Shown in pieces: positions 14,066-27,626 of a stretch of DNA of 64,000 nt. Every line of letters begins with the position of its first letter. The stretch's first letter is position 1. Below the pieces are notes generated by a model. It was not told the origin of the DNA. It did no database searches and was given only the letters and a program-made list of their open reading frames with translations. The DNA comes from Panonychus citri (taxonomy: Eukaryota; Arthropoda; Arachnida; Trombidiformes; Tetranychidae). The stretch spans positions 1,240,001 through 1,304,000 of the forward strand of contig NW_026515454.1 of NCBI RefSeq assembly GCF_014898815.1, given 5' to 3'. The position numbers were made by a program, and so were the translations under genes.

Positions 14066-17000
14066 GTCAGACTTTATTACTTCGTGGATACTGAGGTTCG
14101 TCTCTCGTATTTTTCATGCTTATGTATGATAGGCAGGTGATTCTAGTGCACAAACAGCCACACACTCACACTTCCCCTCACTTTCATTACAAGGTTTTCA
14201 TCATCATTATCAACAACAAAAACATCAAAAGGAGATCAACTAATGAGAGAGAAAGATAAAGAGGGAGAATAGGACCTGATATCTCTCTCTCTATTTAATA
14301 CATTATGATAATAATACTAACGGATGCTTATGAAAATTTGTGAGGGAGAGAAAGTCTCGCGACTCCGGGTGTTATTGCATTTCCTCTGAAGGCACGCTTA
14401 TGTGCTATCAACACGCAGGTTGTGTCTCCATGTTTTTGTTATTATGTATGCTTATAATCAACAACAATCAACAGTAATAACAACAGTACCTTAAAAATTG
14501 ACAATCAAAACCCTAATCAAACTATCGAGCGCGCGTGTCTCATGTATCCCAAAAATCATCATAATGATGATTACCGATCATTTTATTTCTAGTGCATCGA
14601 TGATGATAATTTCACTCTCTCTCTCTCTCTCTCTCTCTCTTCCCTTTCATAAATATTAACGTACTTTTTTGAATCCACACTTCGATCTCATTATGAATAT
14701 TTGATTCCATTTGTGATTGTTTACATTTCCAAATATCATATCATATTCCTATCATATAATTTAATCGATAACATGATTAACATTAATTATCTTCTCAAAT
14801 TGACTTAGCAACATTACTTGATTTCTAAGATTAATTTAGTTTGTTGCGTTTTTTGGACCAACACGATACCCAAACTGAGGCTAATTGTTTGCAACAATCA
14901 ACTTGAGTTTCTCTTGTTTTTCAAATGTTCACATGTATTAATAGGATGTACATTAGAATAGAGGAAACATCGTGAACTTTTCCTCTTCCTTTCATGTTGT
15001 TGATCCCTAGAAGTTCAAAGTTAAAAGGTCGATATTTTCGCTGTCAATGGTTAACAGTTGTTATTATTGAGAGAAGAGCCTGTTGCTTGTTTCACCTTCA
15101 TCTTCATCTTCTTAAATATCTTCCTTTTGGATTCTATTTTTCATCATCTTGAGCCACAAGAGAAAGAGAGAAACAAAAAAGTGGCCTAACATTTTCTCAC
15201 CTGTCCTGATGGTGGTTCCCATTTTCCACAACGAAAAGACTTTGGCCTTTTCGACTTGCCTTCAACATAATCAGCATTTTCTTATGTTTTAGCTTCTTCA
15301 TCATCTTGACCATCATCATCATCTCCATCATTATCATCATCATCATCTCTCGGTAACCACGTTTCAACCTGCCAATAACAACGAGAATGCAAGACAGTTG
15401 ATGTACTTTCAGCGTTTTAAACGCTTTTTTCAAACCGATCATGATTCGTCTATGTGTTTATCTTGCTGTCGATTGAAGGTTAAATTTTTTGTCATTTGTG
15501 ATGACGGAAGGTCAATTAAGGGGTTTACCATGATGATGATGATGATGATGAGAGGAAGAAGATGTTGATATTACCACACACAAACATAATCGATGCAATT
15601 ACATCAGAATAGTAACAATTAGGCTTTGATTTTATTCCACATTCAGTGATCAACTTTTTTCCCTTCCAAGAAAGATAATCATTTGTCTGTCATCATTTGA
15701 CCATCAATTTCAAATCAATCAAATTCACTAAGAAATCAACTGATAATCAATTAGATGGCCTACAATTAACATCAACCATCATCATCAACTTACAGGTCGA
15801 AAGTTAATATAATTAAATCAACGGAGAAACAATTTCAATCAAATCGTTTTACTTATTGATAAATTGTTTTCTAACTTTTTTTTTCCTGTCTTACAATTAA
15901 CGAGTTACCTTAACAATCTGGTTAATTGTGATATTTTTCAATTAACCCGATTATTGGTTAATCATTAATAATCAACAACAACAAAGTCAATTGTTTGTCT
16001 TGACCCTTCACTTTCAATGGTCAGTTGGAAAGAGACACAACTCATTACATTAAATCATTTATCACTTTAATTCAATGACAATACAATCAAAGGAAAAACG
16101 TGAGAATCAACTTGTTGATTATTATCATTATTTTCCTACTGATTAATAACATTAGGAAATAACAGAGTGTTGGTCATCATTGGGTCAGTTTCCATTACCA
16201 CAATGGAGGAAACTGGACATTCATTAGTCCATAACAAAAATATCAATGTTTCCATTCAACTCCTTTTACCTTGTAAGTGTCTCACTCGTTTTTAAGGTTT
16301 CACCAAACTAATTAAACATTTGACCATTAATACTAATCATTTTGGACAATATTGACACCCTACTGACACCCAAAAAGTGACCGGAAACAATGAGAAGGGA
16401 AAAAACAACAACAACCGTAACAATGATTAAGTTAATTACAGTATATCATAGGTCAGATATATTTATGGAGTTTTGGTTAACTCGAGATCAAATATCGAAG
16501 TTGTATCAACACTTATATTGAGAAAATTGAAAAGTTAAGAGAAAAATTTGTTCTAATTTAAAATGAACACTATTTTGACCACCAAGATTAAATTGTTATT
16601 TAAATTGGAATCACTTGAATATATATTTCTTCCTGTTCCCACTTAACTAACATTCAATTGATTGTTAAACAGGGAAGCAAAAATATTACCAAATGATTAG
16701 CATATTCAGCTAATAATAATACATATCATCATCATCGTCATTGTGATTATTACATATTATTAGCCAAGAGTAAAGGTAACATTTTAAAGATGACCTTAAG
16801 TGTAAAGGTAAAGGGAAGTAAAGAAAGTTACAGGTAACAAAACCGCTATCAAGACTTTTCTTACATTCACCTTAGATTGCTGATTGATCACCTAAGGGTC
16901 ATTTCCAGAGAGAGAGAGAGAGAGAGAGAAATAAAGACAGACCGATCCCATCTTCATCTTTATCCTCATCATCTTTTTTTCCTTGTTGAGGTTCCCAGGT

Positions 17001-20000
17001 CACCCCGTTAACATAAGGACTTGACTGGTTTAATTTAATTCATAGGTCATCATTATCATCCAATTGTTGTTGTTGTTGGTGTTATAGTTTACAGGGAATC
17101 ATCTTGGGAAAACTGTGAAGACAAGATAATAATAAGATCCTATGGTTAATATTCAGGGAGAGAGAGAGAGAGAGATGAACAATATTGTTCAGTTATTATC
17201 AATACTCACGGTGAGCAAATGATTATCATATCATTTCTATTTATGTAATAACATGTTTCATCTTTGCAACATTTCCTGATGATCATCACGGGACAAAAAT
17301 GGATCATCTCTTTGTCGATAGAAAACTATGATCGATCGGTGATCATCTTCGTCCTAATCATCGGCCAGTAATCAGGTCTCTCAGTGATCATAACAGCAGT
17401 TATATTCATCTTCATCAGTTATTATCATCGTTATCGATTAAGGTTAATGTTATATTAGTTAAAGTTGATGAGAAGCTGAACAAAAATGATCTAATACCTT
17501 TTCTTTTTGTTTGCATCACTGCCAATTGATTGTGTTTATCATTTCAATGAGCGATTTAGCTTCCGATTAGATTGTAAACAAAGGATTTACATCGGAGGTA
17601 AAGGATGAACAAGACAAAGTGATCAGAGGTGAAAGGTTATGGTGGTGGGAGGTGAGGAAATGTGATGTAAAAGAGACAGAAGTTTCCATGTCGAACTGGG
17701 TCATCATCGGTCAGAAAGAAGAAAAAAAGGTGTTTTTATTGTTTTTTTTTATTTCGTCAATTTCTCTCTATCCATACTCACCCGCGTTCCGTACTTTACC
17801 TCATCAATACCACTTCCCCCTTCATAACTGGTAATGCAAAAGGTAAGATGGTTAATAACGTGCACAATTGGCGCGTGCCACGGACTGAAAAGCACGAGAG
17901 TGAGGGAGAAAAAAGCAGGAGGATAAGAGAGAGAGAGAGAGAGAGAAAGAGAGTGGCGAGTGGACTAAAGGTGACCAGTAACAAGGAGGAAAAGGGAGGT
18001 AAAGGGATGAAAGAGAGTTCGAGGTGAACCGTACATTTACCTCTCTCATTTTACTCTGTTAACCAAAAGAGTTTGAAGTCTGCAACATTTTAACTGTTTA
18101 TCCTTTTCCTTGGGTTGACCTTTAACAATCTGATGACCTCGTGTGCCTGGTCATTGAGACACAATAATAACAAGAGAAAGACCAAGGAAAATACTCTTTC
18201 ATTTGCTCTCGTTTTTTTTTTCTTGCAATGGTCATTGTATTTGTTGTCTGTCATTCTCGGTCCTTTCCTTTGGTCACTTGTAGAAACTGCAAAGAGAAAG
18301 AGAGAGAGAAAAAAACAATTTAACTTTCTTTTCCTAAGAGAAAACAAAAGATGTCATTTTCTTTTCGGTGGTCACCTTATACTCTCATTAACCAATTTAT
18401 CTCTAAGAAAATGATGCGGCCACAAGAAGATAAAGAAGATAATCCAACAGAGACAATTAACATTCGAAGATATCAACTAAAAAAAGAGAGAAAATACTCA
18501 GTTAAACAAAAGAAAGAAAGAAAAAATGAAAGGTAAACCTTGTTTTCTTTTTTTGTTCTTTGGAGAGAAAAAAAGTTATTCGAAATTGCTTCGAGCCTTT
18601 TTGTAACCTTTGTGTTCCTTTTCAACCTGTTACATTTAAGAAAAAGAATTGAAAAGAGTGTAAAAATGTTCGAGCAAAACAAGTGACGAAAAAAAAGAAT
18701 AAACTTTGTCTCTTTTCTCCTTTGATAATCTCAATTCTCTTTCACTTTAAAGAAGAAAATTCTATGAGAATGAAGGATAATACTTCCATTATCTTAATCC
18801 ACCATCACCAATTGAATAGTTACAACGAAAAACGATTAACAATTAAAAGACAAGATAATAGTTGTTGGGAAAAATAATCCAAAAGTCTTGACTGTTCAAA
18901 TGAATTATTAGTTAACTAATTACCTTAATCAGGGTTAGTCTTTTGAGTTAGAAAAAAAATAGTTAACAATATCTAAATTTACAGATGAATTAATCTGATG
19001 AATCCATTATGATGGAGGAGGTGGAGGTGGTTGATGATGGATACCGATAATATTATAACCATAGAGAGAGAGAGAGAGTGGATGAAGATGGGATGAGAAA
19101 GATGATAATGATGATAGCAAGAGACAATATTCTCACGGTTGATTGTTGATTGTTTGCATTATATTGTATTAATATTATATATATATGAATCACTTTGGTT
19201 CCTCCGTTTATTTAAATGGATCCAAATTTGGTAAGAGATTAAAGTTCACAGAAAAGGCAGAGATCTCATTGATATGGGCCATCGATTAACCTGTAATTAG
19301 CATAAAAAGATGATGATATTAATAATAAACAATAAGCAACAACAATTGATAAACTTCAGGTATGAAATTAAATTCAACGTACCGTTAAACAATAAGAGTA
19401 ACAAACAAAATGATTAGCTGATGATTAAAAATGATCATCAGTAATTTAACAAAAAACGGAAACAATTTTAAGGTCTTTTTGTTTAGATGATGGTGATAAT
19501 AGTATAAAATTAAACATCGTAATGATTGTAACAACAACTTCCGATTAATGTTTGCAAGTCTAATAATAATATGTAGATCAACAAAAACAACAACAACAAT
19601 CAGATGAGTGTAACTGATGATGCAAACTAAAAATAATCAAAAGTAATCAGTAATTACATGGTCAAAGAAATTACCAAACATCATCAATATCATTAGTTAA
19701 AGTTTAACAATCAATGATTACATGACATTAGATTGATAATGTTTACCAGTTAACTACACACATCAAACAGATCTAATTATCTTCGTTGTCGTTTCCGTTT
19801 TTAAAGCCTTACATAAAGTAGTTCGGTAGCTTAAATAGACTGGACTGTCAAGCCTTTTCCCGTGGTTGTTGTTGTTGTTTTTTTTGGGGCACGTTCAAGA
19901 GATGATGAGGATGATGATGATAATCTTTAACATTAAACGTGTCTGATTGACCGTGTTAACCTTGCCTTTGACCTGTGGAAGAAACAAAAAAAAAATTATA

Positions 20001-21958
20001 ATGTCGATCTGAAAGGTTAGGGAGATGATGTAGCTGTCCATTAAGTAGGATATTAGTAGTTACCTTTAGAAGGAGCCAACAACAACCAAATGGTCTTGGA
20101 CATCATCTTATATTGATAATCATCATCATATTGATTGTGTGTAGTTGATTAGTTAACTAACTAACTACGAGAATCAACGATAACATTGTTGTTGTTGTGG
20201 TGTTGTTGCTGTTACTCTTGTGGTTCCTGTGGTTAGTGGGTTGAATCGTAGATGGATAATCAATGAACCTTTCAATTAGGAATCAAGCATCAAGATAATT
20301 AAGGCATAATAATAACAGGAGAAGGTATTAAAAAACTATATATAAGATAGAGATAGAGAAAGATAATAAGGAGAAGATAAATATTAAGAAGATGGTGATT
20401 ATGATAGGGAAAAGAGTAGATATAGAAAAAGTAGATGATGATGATGAGCAAAGAACAGCATTTGGATAACGGCAAGATAATAATGTTAAAATTCACAGAG
20501 CGAATCAACATCATCATCATCATCATCATTTTCTAATAAACATTTGAGAGAGAGAGAAAAAAAAACGAACAAGATGAGGAGAAAACAACAGGTTTCCTTT
20601 GGTGTGGTGGTGATGGTGGTGATCTTGGGGTGGAGTGGAAGAGATAATGTTGAAAATGGTTAATTTGTTTCTCCAAATTTACCTATGGTTAACCTTTTGC
20701 CACGCGAATCCAAAGTATCCATTTATTATGTGTATCCAATCATTAAACATTCAAAGTTACCAATTAACAAGAGTTTCATCACAAGAGAAAAAATCAATTT
20801 AAAGAAGTAAAAAAAATAAAACCTAAATTGTAATTGGAAAGTTGATCATCATCATCATCATCATCATGTATTATTACATTAGTACATTAACTAGATTAAC
20901 ATGGAGTAAAACATAGTAACAATTTACCGAAGAAAAAGAAAACCATCTAAAATAATTAAACTAAAAGAGATTAAATTAACTGAGGAGAGAAAAAAAACAA
21001 ATTCTAATTAAGAGAACATATGATTTTCTATAGTTCAAAATGTCCGCCATCAACTATTCTAAAGTTTAACTAACCCTTTGTGGTTATTTTTGTCTCCGTT
21101 TGTTAATTGTGATTGTGTTTTGATTTCTTTTTGTTTTTGGAACAATTGATTAGTTTTTTTTTGTTCTTTTCTATTTCAATGATTGATTTAATCAACAGAT
21201 GATTGGAAATGTTTTAATATCAAGAGAGTAATGAAAAGATATTTGCTTAACATAAAAGGTAAGGTCTCTCTCTTTGTTTTTTGCTTCATCATCTTCAATA
21301 TGTTAACATGTATACTTAATGTTGTTTACTCTTTGGAAACAATTTACTGTTTTAATCCAGGTTAATCTATTTGGGATAATTAACCGATTACACTGGAAAC
21401 AATATGTTCGGGATTGTACCACAGGAGAAACAAAAGTAAAGAAGTGTTGATATCACAACGTTAACATTAACTTATCATCTCTACAATTTTGTCTCAGTTT
21501 TAATGATTGACTTTTGTTTTTATTCTATTCTATTAATAATTTTTATTTTATTTTTCTCTTTTTCTGTTTCTTTGTTTCTCTTCTTCTCGCAGGCTAATCA
21601 TGAGATCAATTTTTGGAATATTCTTTGGAGAGAATACTATGGTTTCTTGTGAAATGAATGTTATAATTCACACGATAAATTGGTAACCATTGAAGCTTAA
21701 CATTCACACACATCCAATAGTTACAGTTATTGGAGGTGAAAACAAAACTAGGAGAATATGAAGAAAAAACAATAACAATCCACCAATGGAGTTGATGAAT
21801 TTTAATATTACAACAATTTAATCATGTGTTGATATGTATCGAGATTAAAAGGGAAACCATTAAGTCTCGTAATTCAGGACCATAACAGATAGTAACTTAC
21901 ACACGGGAAAAAAAGGCCAACAACAATTAGAGAGACTGTAAAAATTAATCAAATTGTT

Positions 21959-21980
21959 TGTGTGTGTGTGTGTGTGTGTG
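21959..21980. repeat. (TG)n microsatellite
   Basis: About 22 bases of TG dinucleotide. This is the only sizeable TG/CA run in the window, where GA/CT runs otherwise dominate. Confidence 0.9.
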
Positions 21981-22660
21981 TAGTTTAAGTGTATTATTAT
22001 TAACCTGTATTGACTAATTAACTAACCAGTGCCCTGATTGTTCCAGGTGAAATTATTTACCTGCAGCAATAATGATAATAATTTTTGACACTTTACACTC
22101 GCAGTGAACACAATGTTGTCGTAGTGACTGTAGTCAAGGATAATCATCATGGTGATAAACAAAAGCAGCAGAAGGAGAAACAACAACAACAATAACAAGG
22201 ACAAGAACAGTTGATTTTAACTGTTGATGATTAAAAAATAAAGACATGGTAATAAAGTTAATCTACTAACTACAGTTGGCATTCTGGATAATGATGATTA
22301 GGATAAAACAGTAATCAGAACGTGTCGCCAGTTGATAAACCTGTTGATTGTGTGTGCATATGTTAATTGTTGCCTTCGATGATCAAGTTAGTATATTTAA
22401 AATTTTCACATGTCGTTCTCATCATTATCCTCACCATCATCTTATTTCATGATAATAATTATTAGTTATTATTACATTTAATTTCAATTTTGTTTGGATG
22501 ATGATGATGATAACTTTTCATCTTTGCAGTTTCAAACACTGAAAACAAAATCAACACATTTTCAATCTTCCATTTGCTTTTTGAGACTTTTTCTTGTGGC
22601 TTGCTAATTGTTTTTTCCTAAATTATCAAGCAGGTTTTTACTCTTGATTATGATTATGGT

Positions 22661-22687
22661 GATGATGATGATGATGATGATGATGAT
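22661..22687. repeat. (GAT)9 trinucleotide microsatellite
   Basis: Nine GAT units. GAT/ATC trinucleotides recur across the non-coding parts of the window, including 15531, 20509, 20845 and about 49687. Confidence 0.9.
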
Positions 22688-23762
22688 AGTCTTTTTGTCT
22701 TCAAGGTTGTTGTGTTGTTACAAATAACCTTCCCTGATCCCTTGATACTCAACCTTAAGATTTTGTCCCTCTAAAAGTCAACCTGTTGCTTTGCAATGTT
22801 AATCATGGTTATCATTGAATTGATCGCTGTCCTTTACATTCAATTGTTAATTACCCACATTAATGAGTATTTAAGTGTCACTGAATTAGCTTTTGTTGCG
22901 TTATCTGTATTAATGATGCATAAAATTAATAATATTTATCATAATGATGATTTACCTTTTTCTCACCTGTCTTTTCAATCTGATTCATTTTCAGTTTGAT
23001 TAAGATTGATTTGGTTCAATTTTTCATTATATTGAAATCTACTAATTATTACTTAATTGTAACAGATTTTCATTGAAATTTGATAGTATTTATTATAATA
23101 TTATTGAGTTTCATTGAAAAAATTTTCCTTCTAATTTCTGATCTTAAACGATAATTGAAATGCAAAAGGTTTTTTTTTCTTTCTTCAACAAGTGCAACAA
23201 TTTATGATCAAATTGTTGCAATTAAAATGCTTTAATTGCTTGTACATTTGGTGTAATATCGAAGGAAAAGTTTTTCGATTGAAAAAACGACTTTTCTTGC
23301 AGAAAATGATGAAGATTAAGTTAAGAACGATGATGATGAACGTATTGGGATGATGACAAAGATGAAGAATATGCATAAATGTAAGGGAGAGAAATCGAAG
23401 ATGATAATTCTAGAGGGAAAGGGGAACAAAGGGGGATCCGACGGAAGGATAGAGGACAAGATGATGGAAAAGAAAGAGAAAGAGAAAGAGAGAGAATTGA
23501 AGAAAGGGGAAAAATTGGGAGGAGGAAAGAGGGTGAACCGTTTATGAGTCCACAGTGGAAAAGGTTAGCATCTGCCTTTACATTGATCAGTTATCATTGG
23601 TTTTGCTCACTCAGGCCACTTTATCCCTATGGCTTCTTACTCTCTCTCTCTCCTTATCATCTTCGTCTTCTCTTTCTATCTTCTCTTTCTTTCACCTGCC
23701 CGACCAAAGATGAAGATGAAAACGAGCCACGAGTTAGGGCGGTAATAGAGTGAGAGCAGAGT

Positions 23763-23764
<2 letters not shown>

Positions 23765-23801
<37 letters not shown>
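23765..23801. repeat. (AG)n microsatellite
   Basis: About 37 bases of AG dinucleotide inside a longer purine-rich zone (23340-23540 and 23760-23860), about 0.5 kb upstream of the snail start codon. Confidence 0.9.
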
Positions 23802-23806
<5 letters not shown>

Positions 23807-24336
23807 AGGAAGATAGGCAGAGAGAAGAGAAAGAGAGGAGGGTGGATGATAAGAAAGACTCTTTCTTTTCTCCCTTACGATCGACGGTAAGTTAGTAGTT
23901 ATTGGTATGAAGGTTACATCGACCGATCAGTTTACCTTTGAACCGAGTCGAGTTAACATCGAACAGAAAGTTTTCAGTTTTTTTTTTCATTCTGTTTTTT
24001 TCTCCATCATCTTTGATCATCCTCATCATTTTCATCATTCCAACCATCATATCAACATCTCCTCTCAATGTGCCAGTAAACTAATTCACCAACTAATCAA
24101 CTATCAAATTTTAAATTGTTAGTGTTTAATTGTGAATCTTTTCATCTAAATTAATTGTTATTCCTAAACTAACATAACATTGGAAACTAACCAAAAAAAG
24201 CAAAACAATTTTAATTGTTGTGATTTATGAAAAACTGTGAATTGTGATTTAACTCAACAATCAACTGTTAATCAACGGTGTGCCATTATAAAGTTGCCAT
24301 ATATTAATACAATTAATCAATTTAATCAAGTCAAAG

Positions 24337-27300
24337 ATGCCTCGTAGTTTTTTAATTAAAAAATCAACCAACCAAACAACAACAACGACCACATCATCAA
24401 CCACAACAGCAATTAACGATGATTGTCAGAATGAAAATTACAATTACAATAGCAATGGTTAGTATTACATATTACACAATTTAATTAACAATTAAATCCT
24501 CTAATTGTAAGCAATTTAAGTTAATCAAACCTGATTGATTATAATCGCAAATGAAAGTGAATCTAAAAAGCGATCATCTTAATTTTCATCTTAATTATAA
24601 TGAAACTTTGCTTAAACTAGGAAATCATGTTAGTAGATCATTGATCCTTAATCATCTTCATCTTCTTCCTCATCATTTCACAAGATGATGATGAAAATGA
24701 TGAAGATGATTATGATGATAATAAAGGAAGCTACTAAATTGTTACCTTGTAAACCGGTTTAGTGGAAAACAATTTAGAGCCAACGATCAATATAAATAAC
24801 AACAAGTCAATGAGTTTTGTTGTGTTGTTGATGATGATGATGCTTTTATCATCATCTTCTCTGCAATTCTAGTTACTTTTCATCTTCTTATTATCTTCCT
24901 CTTACTGAATTCTCAGAACAATTAACTGAACCTCCAAAAAAACAATTCGAGTCCAATGTTAACTGTAATAATAATAATCTCTCTCAGTTGTAACTCGGCT
25001 TAAAGGAAACTGGTTTCTTTTTATATTACATTATATTCACATTGCATAACCGTTTGTTGTTTAGTACCAATCTTTTAACGTTATTATTATCATTTACCTT
25101 GTATATTATTATTATTACCTGTTCTAGAACTGTTATTTATTATATTAACCATGAAAATGAAGTGCACAGGTAAACACATTAGTTTATTTTGTTGTTGTTG
25201 TTGAGATTGAAAAGTAACTTAAACTATTGATTATCTGAACTTTGTTGTTGTTATTTTTTCAATTTCAATTGTAAATCAGTTGGTGGTTAAAGGTTAATTT
25301 TGCTTGATCAACATTATCAACTGGAAAATGATTCAATCGTAACGAAAGTTAAATTGATTCTAATTGTTTTCTATCATGATGATGACGATAATTTGTCTTT
25401 CATTGACTTTCGGTCAAAATGATCTCTCTCTCTCTATGGGAAAAGGTTAGTTTTTCGTAGTTGTTGTTGAGATAATTTTGTCTTTTATTTTACTTTTGAC
25501 CTTTTCCCTCCTTGACCTAGAGATGGATTAGATTATTATTTTACTGGACTAACCAAATCACCTTTCAGGTCATTTGATAATAGAACCGGTTCTGAACTTT
25601 TCTACCATTTCGATGGCTCTGTTACATTGTCGTTTCTTTATCTTTTCATTTGACCTAATCAAATGGTGACCCTTCTCATCTTTTCATCCTCATCCTCTCT
25701 CTTTCTCTCTTTAATTGGAAGACAATTAATTATATCTTCGTCTTTTTCTTGTTGTTTTTTTTTAATTCTTTAGTTCCATTTGATTTGAGTACGAAAAGTC
25801 GTAAATCTGAACATTCTGAATCTCTAGCAACCTCTGGATCTTCTGGATCATCTTTATCATCCCTTTCATCGTTATCTTCATTATCTTCCGCTGATGGTCA
25901 TCATTCTGGTCACTTGAATGGATCATCTTCACCTTCCACCTTGACACCTCCTCCTGCCATCACTGCTAAGACAGTTTATCCTTCAACATCATCATCATTT
26001 CAATCTGGTGCTGGTGTTTCAGGCTCTGGTTCCCCTCGAGGGGCATTCATAGCATCCTCATCAAGTCTACCCACCAAAGCGGCATTAGCACCTTTGGAAC
26101 CACTTAATATTAATAATGAACCTGATCAGATTCCCTGGTCACTGTCCGTTAAATCAACGACATCATCTTCCGCATCCGCTTCTCATCATTTACCTCTTCA
26201 TCCTCATGCAGTTTTTTCAACTCTTTACACACCTCGAGATGCTCATTACCTTTCTAATCATCAACCTCTTGCTAATTATCATCATCATCCTTCACATATA
26301 CCTTCAGCTCATCATACTGCCGCTCATCATCATCCTGTTTATCATCATTCATCATCACCTTCAAGTCCATCTTACCTAATCTCACCACCTCGAACACCTT
26401 ATTCACGAGCCGCTTTATCATCCCCACCGTTACCACTTACATCTCACTCTCATCATCCTTATCATCATCGTCGCTATGGATCATCTTCATTAGTCTCAAC
26501 TCTTCACCGATCTGATTCATGCTCATCAGCTGACCTTCATTCACCCAGAGACTCTGAAGAAGATGAGCCCTCCCACCATCATATTCATCATCATCATCAT
26601 CACTCACAACACCGACATCAACGTACTTTAGTATTAGCACCAATTTCATCTGCTCGAAGTGGATCAGCATCATTCTTACATTCCCCGGTCAACACTGCTT
26701 CCAATGATGAACAAGACACACCCGATTTATCCTCATCTTCATCTCTCTCATCAGCATCATCTCTTTCATCAACACACTCACACTCCTCGAAACTTTCCTC
26801 ATCAGGTCAACTGAAAACCTCTTCCTCTTCCTCGTTCGATGATAAATGTTCAATAAGACCATTAAAGATGCGGAAAAACGAGACTGGTTCCCCACAACCG
26901 ATAACATTTTCCTCATCCTGTTTATCATCATCTTCACCTAATGAAAATATTTCCCCACGATCACCAACCCCAAACACCAACAAATCCTCAACATTAACGG
27001 TAAATAAAAACGCAACCACCTCCTCTTCAAATTCAACAACAACCCCGCCATCAAATTCAGCACCTCGATACCAATGTCCCGATTGTAAGAAAAGCTATTC
27101 AACCTGTTCGGGTTTAACTAAACACCAAGAATTTCACTGTTCAACTCAGACCAAAAAGTCATTCTCATGTAAATCGTGCGACAAAGTTTATCATTCCCTT
27201 GGTGCCCTTAAAATGCACATACGAACCCACACTTTACCCTGTAAGTGTACCCAATGTGGTAAAGCCTTTTCCCGTCCCTGGCTACTTCAAGGTCACATGA

Positions 27301-27626
27301 GAACCCACACCGGTGAGAAACCCTTTGCCTGTACCCAGTGTGGCCGTAAATTTGCCGACAGGTCAAACCTTCGTGCCCACTTTCAGACCCATTCTGATGT
27401 TAAAAAATACGGTTGCAAGGCTTGTGGTAAAACCTTTAGCCGAATGTCACTTTTAACCAAACATCAAGATAACGGGTGTCCAAGTAAAAGCCTTAATCCT
27501 TCATCATCATCAACCACAACACCAACCTTATCTTCATCATCATCAGTATCATCGGTATCATCTTTATCATCTCTATCATCTGTATCTTCATCTGCATCAT
27601 CACCAAACAAAACTATCAACAAATAA
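24337..27626 (+). CDS. sna: Snail-family zinc-finger transcriptional repressor (2 exons)
   Basis: Exon 1 is 24337..24457 and exon 2 is 25774..27626. The split codon G|TT joins in frame across a 1316-bp intron, giving 657 residues. The N-terminus MPRSFLIKK is a SNAG peptide, the docking site for LSD1/CoREST-type corepressors in this family. VPFDLSTK (41-48), spanning the junction, fits the CtBP motif PxDLSxK. Residues about 50-470 are very rich in Ser and His, with long runs. Five zinc fingers follow: Cys475/478-His491/495, Cys506/509-His522/526, Cys532/535-His548/552, Cys560/563-His576/580 and a last C2HC finger, Cys588/591-His604/Cys609. SLGALKMHIRTHTLPC, GKAFSRPWLLQGH and SRMSLLTKH identify snail/escargot/worniu rather than scratch. 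A 48-residue Ser-rich tail ends the protein. It should bind CAGGTG-type E-boxes in the nucleus to repress epithelial or neural target genes. Which insect paralogue it corresponds to cannot be told; mites may have a single gene. Confidence 0.95.

Larger units (their letters stand above)
14062..24336. other. Gene-free 10-kb region directly upstream of snail
   Basis: No convincing coding exon is seen. Simple repeats: TC 14614-14641; GAT 15531-15551; AG 16907-16929, 17159-17175 and 17926-17946; ATC 20509-20529 and 20845-20867; TG 21959-21980; GAT 22661-22687; AG 23765-23801. Slightly CpG-richer unique patches lie at about 14340-14420, 17840-17900 and 23400-23560. The last 200 bases before 24337 should contain the snail 5' UTR and probably its promoter, but I cannot place a start site. 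Confidence 0.5.

Noticed and set aside
17619..18682. Cluster of short frames on both strands
   Set aside because: Purine-rich and GA-repeat derived, mutually overlapping, none with plausible start or domain.
22796..22999. 67-codon hydrophobic frame
   Set aside because: It resembles a membrane segment only because of A/T-rich codons; no splice sites or family similarity.
26116..26937. Several frames overlapping snail exon 2 on both strands
   Set aside because: They are shadows of the Ser/His-rich coding repeat.
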